Of a stretch of DNA of 64,000 bases, positions 35,123 to 44,915 are shown one piece after another. Origin of the DNA: Zea mays (Eukaryota; Streptophyta; Magnoliopsida; Poales; Poaceae); assembly GCF_902167145.1 (NCBI RefSeq), contig NC_050097.1, positions 109,649,982 to 109,713,981 of the forward strand. Direction: 5' to 3'. The translations under genes and the position numbers were made by a program. Each line of letters begins with the position of its first letter. The stretch's first letter is position 1. The notes beneath the pieces are model-generated. The model had not been told where the DNA came from. It searched no databases and saw only the letters and a list, made by a program, of their open reading frames with translations.

Positions 35123-36726
35123 TATTTTCCATCATGTTCATACAATTGCATCTTGCATCTCATTTAGGACCGAGAGATGTTGATCGTGTGAAATGAAGGA
35201 TGGAAAGTGGAGCCGACCACAAGGAAAAGTCGGTCTACAACTTGAAAATGGATGGATTGAACAAAGGCCAAGATAGGAGATGCTCGCCAAGCGAGTGTCA
35301 TCTAGCGAACACTACCTAGTGTTGGATTCCAGGTAAACACCAGTTTTATGCATAACTGTTTATATATGCTATTTTACTACATTTAATGTTTGTAAGCTTG
35401 TACTATGCACTTAAGTGTAGGAATTGCCTGAAACCCTAGTTGTATAAACTCAGGATTCCTTTTTAAGATGGATAATAGTATGCTAGGTCGAGTAGCTGCT
35501 TTGCTAATTAGGGATCTCGGTAGAAATCGAGTGATTTTCTAGCACTCGCGTGAGGTCAGCAATTGGTTGTATCCATTTTGATAATGAAATGATGATGGTC
35601 TACGGACACGGATCCATGGGGACGCGATGTCCACGAGACGAAATTGAAATAAGGATTAACGTGCGGATACCTGTGTCAAGCGTTTGAACGTACTAAACAC
35701 ATGTCGGGAAATATGATAACCGATACGCCTAGTATCTGATTGAACCTGCCCGCAGACTTTAGTCCTCATGGGACCTCAGACGGAGTCTCCCATTCTAGAT
35801 ATGGTGGGTACAAGTGCGGTCACTGCGCGGCGGCGGCCGGAGTCAGTGGAGCATTGTATGCCAAGGCCATGAGCCCTATTCTGTTGTCAGGGGATCGATG
35901 GGACGGTTGACGTGTGTGGGGAAGAAGTGCCCTGACATGTTGTGTGTTTAGATTTACCTTGCAAGGTTAAAACTCGATTCAAATCGTCTGCTTCTCGCAG
36001 CTAATGAGACTGCTTGACCCATTGTACTGTATTGAGTAATAAGTGGAAATGAGGATACTGGCAAAAGATGTTGATTGATATAATGTTTGATACTATGTAT
36101 GGATAGTTAGGTGCTCATCTAGTCTAAAAGTATTATTTTAGAACCTGAAAAACTAAAACTTGTTTTGGACTTAGCTGCTTTTGGCAAACCAAACCTCTCA
36201 GCCAAACAACTTTATGGTCTAGATGTAGAGGAGTAAATTACTCACACCGGATAAGTCTAGATAAGTATTAGTATACTCAGTCTTGCTTGTGGCATAATTT
36301 TTTACACGTACTTTCTTGGATGATTTGGTTAATGGTGTCAGTTGGCCTTTATCCCTGCCACCGGAATATTCGGTCGAGTGGGTTACTATCTCCGCAGGAA
36401 AGGAACAGGGGGAGTAGCGTGGCTAGGCTTCACCATGTTACTCGGTTTTCTCCGTTAGTTATTTCCGCTGTACTAAAAACTATGGTTACTGCTTTGAAAC
36501 TCCGATAATGTAATCACTATTGATACTTATTAAATTTATGGTATTATGATTTATTGTATTTCTCTATGCCTCACCTTCGAGTGAGCTAGTGATATTCGAT
36601 ACTTGGTAAGTGGCTTTATCGTGCTAGATCCGATAGATTGACAGTTTATTCCGATTTAAGTGTGCCGTCCACTTTAAGGCGAGACTTGGGCACTTAGCCT
36701 GAAATAATCTGGACGGTTCCGTCACA
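35123..36726 (+). mobile_element. Right part of a diverged TK2-related LTR (+ strand)
   Basis: From about 35,334 the sequence is a clear, inverted and diverged relative of the TK2 LTR. TATGCATAAC, GCACTTAAGTGTAGGA, AGTATGCTAGGTCGAGTAGC, CACGGATCCATGGGGA and ATTAACGTGCGGATACCTG all occur in the same order as in the - strand of 53,100 down to 38,730. The end CGGTTCCGTCACA corresponds to the TK2 LTR end. No primer site follows, so this is a solo LTR or the 3' LTR of a truncated element. Confidence 0.7.
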
Positions 36727-38313
36727 AAAATAATTCATAAATCTTAGAAAAATCTTAACTTTGACATTTTAACTCTGATTTGGCCGGTTCAAATTGTGTT
36801 AGATTCATAATAAAATATGCTACATTGTGGAAAACATTATTTTGTCAAACCTTATACTTTTATAAGTAGATATTTATTTAACTTATGTTAGTTGATTAAT
36901 CATTCTAATCAAAGTTAGTGTGTCTATGACTATAATTTAACTAAAATATAATATCTACTCTCGTATAATGTAGATTAAAGTTATTTCTTGAATACCTTTA
37001 TCACATGATTTATAAAACCAACATAAAGACCTAGATCTAATTGGTTAATCACATAGATCTTCCGAAAACTATATCTCTTCATCCATAACTCGGGTTTTAG
37101 TCCTTCTCGAACCCACGACATTGTAGCTTCGCGTAGCGGAACTCCAGCGAGGTGATGCGCCGCAGCCTCGACATGGCGAGCGACGACATCAAGCGGCGCG
37201 ATAGCAGTATAGCGTGGTTGAGTGAGAGAGAACAAGGCGGGGAGGGGAGAGTAGGGGTGAGGACTTTGGCTTTGGTATCACAACACAGGTGAGGTCGTGG
37301 CGCAAGCAAAGGCACGACGCCGATGACATTATTCAGCGATAGGCTCTGGCGTGTGGAGCGCATCAGTGCCAACGTAAACTCCAGTGAGGTGCAGCACGTG
37401 GGCAAGCTGCAGAGGCTGAGCAGTAGGAGGTGAGGCAGAAGGGGTTCGACGGCCGTGGCTTATATAGCTGGAGGGAGGTAGATCAAGAGGCGTCACCGGT
37501 GGGGGTGGAGTTGTCCATGCAGTTAATGGAGGTGACAGTTACTGGGTGGAGTTGATGGGGAGGAAGGGAAACGACATGGCGTGGCGATGACTCGACTAGG
37601 TGGCGTGTTCTCCACGCATGTGGGGCGAGACGGTGGGCACGCGTTGGCGTTTCAGTCTTGCATGCAAATGTGAAAGAGATTGGGGGAGGAGACGAATGAG
37701 ACTATGGGGCCCACTATCATAGATAGAAATGTAGAGGGAGAGGCTGGACTACTTGGTGCTGCAAATTGGGTTGGACAAGCTCGCTCATGAGTGAGTGTGA
37801 CGGTTTTTTGTTTTTTTTAATTTTAAAATTTCTTTTTGTTTTTAATTAACATTATATATTAGAACTTATAATAAATTCAAAGATAATATTTTATAAATAT
37901 AACTACCAAATTTTAATGAATAAATTATTTTAGTCAAAAGTCTATTATTTAACTAGATTAGGCTCGATGAAAAGAAAATCAATAAAATAAAACTTTCACA
38001 AATACGTACAAACAAAAATTATTAACCTATCAAAATATGTATACCAAAAATTCCTATTTTAACAACTTATTATTATTTTATAAATAAGATATTTCTCACA
38101 AAATTAAATCCAAGAATTATATTAACAAATGTCAAACAAAATTTGTACTTCGACATGAATGCATCAAACACTTGGTAAATTTTTTACCTATTTAAGAAAT
38201 TGTTTGATTTATTTATATTTCTATTTCATTTTATAACAAACATACATATTTATCCTATTGAAAACTAATAAAGAAACCAAATTCCTTTTAGGTGATGGAT
38301 TTAGGGTGTTATA
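36727..38313 (-). mobile_element. LTR-like segment, probably - strand
   Basis: No gene is seen. On the - strand it begins TATAACACCCTAAATCC, close to the usual TGTAACACCC LTR start, has an AT-rich first part and then a GC-rich part with a TATA box (GCTATATAAGCC near 37,460). It lacks coding similarity. The left end is not defined. Small open frames in 36,981-37,405 are composition effects. Confidence 0.4.
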
Positions 38314-38587
38314 CTAGGGGAGATCGCTAGCCTAATTCTTGAACTCGTCGAAATCCTAGAACTCCTGGATATCCGCCTCGATGCCTCTTCTTCTTCTTTA
38401 CCTGAGCATAGGTTGCAACAAAGGCAATCTAGTGTTTTGTGAAAGCAAGAGTGATTACACTTCAACGTACTCATGAAATGTCCCATTTAGATGAGGTGGA
38501 CTAGCTTTATGTGGGGCTAGGCTCAAAGCAGTTGCTTTTAGTTTGTCAGGTAATTATTATTAGTAGAAGCCAAGTTTTAGCAATAAC
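38314..38587 (-). mobile_element. Inverted fragment of a TK1-family LTR
   Basis: The reverse complement matches about 316-590 of the window almost base for base: GAGGTGGACTAGCTTTATGT, GTGTTTTGTGAAAGCAAG and GAACTCGTCGAAATCCT. That is the piece of the TK1-family LTR around the 'GACGAGTTC' segment. Both ends are abrupt. Confidence 0.75.
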
Positions 38588-38729
38588 TGTGATATCCTGG
38601 CCCCAGGGGATGGTGATATCCTAGCCAAAGGCTTAATAAAATTAATAGAGTACTCATATAAACAAGGTGCATCTTCTTTTTTGAAAGTCTATCTCAAAAG
38701 AACCTCCAAGTTAAGTGTTGGGGGTCTCC
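38588..38729 (+). mobile_element. Start of an LTR or short element with a 5S rRNA-like stretch
   Basis: It begins TGTGATATCCTGG, contains a near-duplicate GTGATATCCTAGCC 30 bp on, and ends where TK2 inserted, possibly with TCTCC as target duplication. Bases 38,699-38,718 (AGAACCTCCAAGTTAAGTG) resemble the box A region of plant 5S rRNA. The continuation should lie beyond the right end of TK2, outside the window. Confidence 0.45.
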
Positions 38730-39867
38730 TGTGGCGGAACTGCCCGAATTATTCCAACTTAAGTGCCTAAGTCCCGCTTTAGAGGCTAGACCACACTTAA
38801 ATGGGAATAACCCGTCAATCCCTCGGATCTAGTCCGATGAGGCCACTGACAGGATCAAGTACCACAATCTCACTCGATGGTGAGTCACAGAGCAAATACA
38901 ATAAAGCATAAAACCATACATTAAGGAGTATTAAACTTATTACATGATCATCGGAGTCTTAGCAAAAGTAGTCATCATTGTTCGAAGTACAGCGGAATAA
39001 AACTAACGATAATTAAACAGAGAGATGGGGAAGCCTGTCCCATCACTCCTCATGCTCCTCCTCGGCCGAGGTAGGGTCTCACTCGACTGTCCAACCCGGT
39101 GGCAAAATAGACGACCTAGTCACTCCAGCAACCATGTCCTCCAGAGGACCTGTAAAATTATGCCACAAGCAAGGCTGAGTATACTAATACTCAGCTAGAC
39201 TTACCCGGTGTGAGGAGTCTACTCCTCTACCTCTAGACATGCAGCTGTTTGGCTGTGGGGTTTGGTTGTCAAAAGCACTAGCTGAGTTTATAAATCAAGT
39301 TTTAGCTTTGTCAAGTTTTAGTGTGACTCTCTTAAGCCTAGATGTGTACTATCTACTCATTCATGGTATCAAGCAAATTTAGCAATCAACATCTTTTGCC
39401 ACATCATCACATTTCCACTTGTTACTCAATGTAGTACAATGGATCAAGCAGTCTCATTAGCTGCGAGAAGCAGACGATTTGAATCGAGTTTTTAAACCTT
39501 GCAAGGTAAACCTAAACACACGACGTGGCGAGGCACTCCGTCCCCACACACATCAACCGTCCCCATCGATTCCCTGGCAACAGATCAGGGCTCACCGCCT
39601 TGGCGTACAATGCCTCACTGACCCCGATTGCCGTCGTGCAGTGACCACACTTGTACCCACCATAACCGGAATGGGAGACCACGTCTCAGGTTGCGTGAGG
39701 GGATATGTCTGCGGGCAGGTTCAATCAGGTACTAGGCTTACCGATTTACTATATTTCTCGGCATATGTTTAGTACATTCAAACGCTTGACACAGGTATCC
39801 GCACGTTAATCCTTATTCCAATTTCATCTCGTAGACCACGCATCCCCATGGATCCGTGTCCACAGAC
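38730..39867 (-). mobile_element. TK2 left (3') LTR, outer part
   Basis: It starts TGTGGCGGAACTG, the inverted end of a TGTAACACC-type LTR. It matches 62,261-63,398 over 1,138 bp with no indel and about 27 substitutions by eye. It is interrupted at 39,867 by TK1 and continues at 52,845. Confidence 0.92.
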
Positions 39868-42800
39868 TGTAACGCCCTGAATTTGGGGGCAGAATTTTTT
39901 TTCTTCTTTTCTCTCACCAAATTCGGGCGTTACTCTCTTTTCTCTTTCCCCGTTTGCTCCTTCTTTCCAATTTCAAACCAGTATAACGGCAGGTGTCCGT
40001 GTCATGTATAAACCAAAACCTAAGTGTCATGGGTGTTGCATCATGCCGAAGCACATTTCTTTGTCTGATGTTGAGTGTTCGTCTCGTTCCGTTCCGGATT
40101 TCGGTTCGCGATTTAATTCCGTTTAGTGGTCGCGCTCGTCGTGGGTTTTCGATCCGCGAAGTGGCCCGGCCTAGCCCAACCTAGTTCAGCCTAGCCCAGC
40201 CGGCCCGCCCCGGCCTGCGCGCCCCTGGCGCCCAAAACCCCCCCATGCGCCCCCCCCCCCCTTCTCCCTCTCTCATTTGGATCTCACGCGCAACAACCTC
40301 TCCTCTCCCTCTTCCACCTCTCTCTCCCCGTGGTGCCCTAGGGTTTGGAGACGGCGATCACCGGATTTTGGACCCCGAGGTGAGCTCCCCTCCCCTTCTC
40401 CTCTCTCTCTCCCTCTCCCTCCTCTTCTTCCCCACGCGCGCCCTCCCTCTCCCCCTGCCCGCGCGCGACCCCGACCCCGACCCCGACCCCGCGCGCCCCC
40501 GCTCGGCCCTCGGCGCGGCGGCGCGGCTCCCCCGCCCGGCGGCCCCTCCCCGGCGGCGCTCGGCCGCTCGGCCCTCGGCGCGGCGGCGCGGCTCCCCTCC
40601 CCCTCCCTCCCCGGCGGCGCTCGGCCTCGCCCCCTGCCCGACCCCGGTCCCGGCGGCGCTCGACCTCACCCCCTGCCCCTCCCCGGCCCCGGCGCGGCGG
40701 TCCCGCCCTCGCCCCTCCCCGCGGTGGCCCCGCCCGCTCGGCCCCTCCCCTGCCCGGCGCGGCGATCCCGCCCCCGCCCCTCCCCGCGGCGGCGCCCCGG
40801 CTCGCCCGCTCGGCCCCTCGGCGCGGCGGCTCGGCCCCCTGCCCGCTCGCCCGCGGCGGCGCTCGGCCCGCCCGCTCGGCCCCTCCCCGCGGCGGCGCTC
40901 GGCGCCCGCCCTCGGCCCCGCCCCGGCCTCCCTCCCGTGGCGGCGCTCCCCGCCCGTCCCGGCCCCGCGCGGCGCTCGCCCGCCCGCCCCCGCTCCTCCC
41001 CTGCTCGCGCGCAGCGCGGCCCCGGCGCGCCCCCGGCGTGGCCCGGCGCGGCCCCGGTGGCCCCTGCTCGCCGGCGCGTCCCCGGCGCGGCCCCGGCCGG
41101 CTCGGCCACCCCCGGCCGGTTCAACCGCCCCCCTTGGCCGGTTCAACCGCCCTGGCCCCAGCTCGGCCGCCCGTTTCCCCGTCCCGGCCTCGCCCGACCG
41201 TATCTTCGCTCGCCCGCGCTCGCGGTGATTATTCGTTAATTAGCGTGTTGCGTCGCGCGCTTCGCCGCGCGACGGATTTGTCTAAATTCATATTCTATCT
41301 CGTGTTGCGTCGTGCGCTTCGTCGCGCGACGATCCATTTTTGTTTCAGGTTGTTTAAGGTGTAACGCCGCGTGTGTATTCACGCGATGTTCCACTTTGGA
41401 CTCAGTTTAGTCGACGTGTGCCGTCGTGCGCTTCGTCGCGCGACGCTTAACGTCTCCTCTTAGCTAAGGCGAAGTGTCTCGCTGTGTGCTCGGTCGCGCG
41501 ACGAGTCGTTAACTTCTTAATTTGTTTTAGAGAGCTTTGTCGCGCGTCTCGCCGCGCGACCATCCTTTTATTTATCTCCACCTGCCTACAATAATTAGAC
41601 ATGAAACATGACTTTACTTTACGCTAAACATAGTGTCTACATTAAATTTCCTTCTATTAAGCGAGTAGTTAATTTATAATCATGTAACGTGATCGTCTCT
41701 CGACTGTCTTTTCCTCTTTCTCTCTTAACCGTACTCACGAGCCCGCGTGGAACGTCTGTTTACTTATTGCATTCTATTGTATGGTGTACTGTTCTTTTGT
41801 ATTAAATGTGTGGATGTATGTATGTTTGTGCTCGCATAGAGAACGATCCGGTTGAAGAGCCCGAGGAACTCGCAGGAGAAGCCCCTGAGCAGCAGTCGTT
41901 TGGTGGAGGCAAGTGTCCCTTGACCTATCTATGTCCTACTCATTATTTAATTCACCTCCCGCGTTACACATTTATGCCTAAGGATTGACTAGCTTTTGTT
42001 ATCCATGACCTTGTTTACCTATTTGGGTTGGATTATTACTGTTTAGCTTTATGCTATTGCTTAAACTCTAATCAATGAACATGATGAGATTATCTATGAT
42101 ACGCTGTTTTCCCTTCTCTTATTTATGATGTTGTACTTGTGGTCATCAAGGGGGCTCGAGCGGTTTCTCGAGTGCCTCTCCGTAAGGACCTGTTCTATGG
42201 ATGACCGCCCGGGAAAACAGTGCAACCATGAGGGTGGAATGGGGTGCCCTTAGCTGAATAATTAGAGGATCCGGGGTGTAGTTCACTTAGCCGTCGTGCC
42301 GTCAATGGGGCTCGGTGTATGCGGCTCGCTCTGCCAAGTTTGGGTTCGCCCCTTGGGGAGGAGTGCGGTGCATTTAGGAAACCTAACGGGTGGCTACAGC
42401 CCCGGGGAATCTTTGTAAAGGCTACGTAGTGATGCCCTGCCAGGCCACCTAGGTAGTGGTCAATGGGGAGTAGCTCTCTCCGGGCAGAATGGGAATCACG
42501 ACTTGTGGGTAAAGTGCACAACCTCTGCAGAGTGTTTGAAAACTGATATATCAGCCGTGCTCGCGGTTATGAGCGGCCAAGGGAGCTCCAGTGATTAGTG
42601 GTACTTGATCAGAGATACTTTGGTACAGGTGGTTATGAGATCGATGATTCTAGTTATGACTATGGTAATGGTAAGTGGTACTCTTTCCGTTTGGAAAGGA
42701 GTACGTTTGGGTTAATAACTTGGGTTAATGCTAAAACTTGGCTTTCTACTAGTAAGTAATAATCTGACCAACTAAAAGCAACTGCTTGACTTATCCCCAC

Positions 42801-43238
42801 ATACAGCTAGTCCACTACAGCCAAACAGGATGCTTGCTGAGTATGTTGATGTGTACTCACCCTTGCTCTACACACCAAACCCCCCCCCATCCCCAGGTTG
42901 TCAGCATTGCAACCACTGCTCAGGCGAAGATGAAGCTGTGGAAGGAGACTTCCAGGAGTTCCAAGATTACGACGAGTTCTAGGTGTGGGTTAGCGGCAAC
43001 CCCCAGTCGGCTGCCTGTGAAGGCCGCGGTTATCTACGTTTCTTTTCCGCACTTTGATTTATTGTAAGAACTATATGGACGTCTCAGACGTATGATGTAA
43101 TCGACTATTTCCCTTATTAATACTATTTTGAGCACTGTGTGATGATGTCCATGTTATGTAACTGCTGTGTACGTGAATAACTGATCCTGGCACGTACATG
43201 GTTCGCATTCGGTTTACCTTCTAAAACCGGGTGTGACA
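39868..43238 (+). mobile_element. TK1 5' LTR (3,371 bp)
   Basis: It runs from TGTAACGCCCTG to GGGTGTGACA, with the primer site four bases after the end. It is organised as a short unique start, a strongly C-rich part (40,245-41,228), five hairpin repeats (41,251-41,560), an AT-rich part, and the conserved end block. It differs from the 3' LTR by a 39-bp insertion between 14-bp direct repeats (41,044-41,057 and 41,083-41,096) and two extra C in a C-run near 40,250. Those two indels account for the whole 41-bp length difference. Confidence 0.93.
41251..41560. repeat. Five hairpin repeats in TK1 5' LTR
   Basis: Units at 41,251-41,274, 41,308-41,331, 41,422-41,445, about 41,478-41,505 and 41,539-41,560 have arms CGTCGCGCG and CGCGCGACG around a loop close to CTTCGC. 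The first and fifth have perfect arms of 9 and 8 bp, and the others carry one or a few mismatches. They are embedded in otherwise AT-rich sequence just after the C-rich part. Confidence 0.75.
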
Positions 43239-43242
43239 TAAG

Positions 43243-43254
43243 TGGTATCAAAGC
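43243..43254 (+). other. TK1 primer binding site (tRNA-iMet)
   Basis: TGGTATCAAAGC matches the initiator tRNA-Met complement TGGTATCAGAGC at 11 of 12 positions and lies four bases after the LTR. The 240 bp that follow are an untranslated leader ending in a pyrimidine tract. Confidence 0.85.
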
Positions 43255-43498
43255 CGTGCTGACTGTAGGACCGCTAACCTAGGATAGAATGGTCGTTCTA
43301 AGGACTATAGACCTCTGCCTCTGCCTTGACTTTGATATCCCTTCAAAAGTTGGTCATACCGACCAAACCTATGTTCTACTATATATTATACCTTGCTGAA
43401 AATCATGTTTTATTCTAATCCTTCATTTACTTATGATTCATTATTTGCGGGTCATATTAATTCTGTTCTCACCCTTTTGCTTGCGATGTCTTTTGTAG

Positions 43499-44512
43499 AT
43501 GGCTCGACTTAGACACACTGCACGAAAGTCCGTCATCCCCTTCTTACCCTCTCGCCTTGCTGAGCGTCCGCTTCGCCGTCCCGTGGCCGGACAGTCCAGC
43601 CACTTGGAGAGACTACACCACCGCCTGCGTGAGGAGCAGGAACGTCGACGACAGGAGCAGCAGGGCTCTTCTTTCTCGCTCCACCAGGAGATAGAGTCTG
43701 TGAGGAGCTGCTCCCCTGTGCTTCCTCTGGAGGCGCCCCCTGCACCACCATTGGGCGCCCCAGCTTCTGGAGTAGCTGCTGGAGGAGACCCAGACGATGG
43801 AGATGGCGACGACAGCTCGAGCCACGACACCGACTTCTCTGCTAACCCTGAGCCGGAAGGATGGGTTGCTCGACCCATCACTCGCGACGCTGCTCGCGGG
43901 TGTCACTTCCATGATGCGCTCGACACCCTGCTACGTCGGGCATTTGACCGACATACTTGGTCCGTCGAGTATCGCTGTGTGGTCTACTAGCACAGTCGCG
44001 GGGTCTACCCGGACCGCTGGGAGGCAACCTGCTTGGTGCGCTGCCCGGAGAACAGTCTCCAGGGTGCAGAGGCCTGTTCAGAGCACTATTCTATCTCTGA
44101 GCGGGACTCAGCTGAGGCAGCCATGCAAGATGCTGCACGGCGTGCGCTTTCGCACTACTGCTCGGTTTTCGGTGGGGCAGCTGACGGTCTTGACCTGAAG
44201 TATTACCCCCGCCGTCCATCTGGCAGCACAGGAGGCGTGATTGTCTCACCTGTCGGTGAGGGCAATCCTAGGTTGAGCAGCACAGTCAACCTAGCCGCCG
44301 TGCTAAACACGGAGCTGGACCATGCATTAGACGAGCTGAGTAGGGCTCGTGCTGAGATCGCCCTGCTTCGGGCTGAGCGCGCAGAACGTCATCACCTGGA
44401 TGGTGGTTCCCCCGCTCCCGTTGGGACTCAGCACCCGTACCGCTCACCTCAGCGTGGACACCAGTCTTATGGCAATCCCGACTGCAAGACCAAGATAACT
44501 CTAGAACCATAG
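43499..44512 (+). pseudogene. TK1 extra ORF before gag ('ORF0'), one in-frame TAG
   Basis: ATG 43,499 lies directly after a long pyrimidine tract ending TTTTGTAG, which looks like a 3' splice site. The frame encodes about 337 codons and is broken only by TAG at 43,988-43,990. The N-terminal part is Arg-rich (LRHTARKS, REEQERRRQEQQ), then Pro/Ala-rich and acidic. A compact middle domain spans about residues 150-235 (VYPDRWEATCLVRC, AMQDAARRALSHYCSVFGG, LDLKYYPRR), and a coiled coil lies near the C terminus (DHALDELSRARAEIALLRAERAE, split here by text only). I do not recognise a named family. TK2 has a counterpart in the same place. The product is probably nuclear or particle-associated, but that is a guess. 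Confidence 0.65.
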
Positions 44513-44915
44513 ATCGTTAGAGTTGAATCTTGTAATTAATACGAAATATATACATGGAAGCTTGAGTCTTAGCGTTAGTCTCGGTCTTAGTTAGTCTTAG
44601 TTAGACAGGGTAGTTTGCCATATCCTGTGCATTTATGGTTGTCATGATGAACTATGTTTGGTTTGGATCTTTGTAATGACTGTCACCAGAGTGTGGGTGT
44701 CCCCTGCATTTTGGTTTACCTATTATGTTAATGGAGTTAGTTATATAGTTGGGAAACCTTTTATTCCACTCTCCTCTTTATCTGAGAAGCTGTGTGGTCT
44801 GTGTTGGAGATCAGTGAAGATGCTCATCTGTTCAGTGCTGTTGAAGAATTCTATACTCTTTTCTTATGCTGCAAGATTTGCCAGATCAGTTCTGATGTGT
44901 GGTTGCATTCTGCAG
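44513..44915 (+). other. TK1 spacer between ORF0 and gag
   Basis: No supported gene is seen. The open frame extends upstream of the gag ATG to 44,658 but without Gag character. The sequence ends in GCATTCTGCAG directly before ATG 44,916, a 3' splice-site-like context. Confidence 0.5.

Noticed and set aside
36981..37405. Two overlapping frames that could be a small host gene next to a TATA box
   Set aside because: They overlap in different frames on the same strand and end without a domain. The setting looks like an LTR promoter region.
40245..41239. Long overlapping open frames on both strands in the C-rich part of the TK1 5' LTR
   Set aside because: All frames are open because of extreme GC content. 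The proteins are Pro/Arg/Ala or Gly/Arg only, and the same region in the other LTR has a 39-bp deletion that is not conserved as coding.
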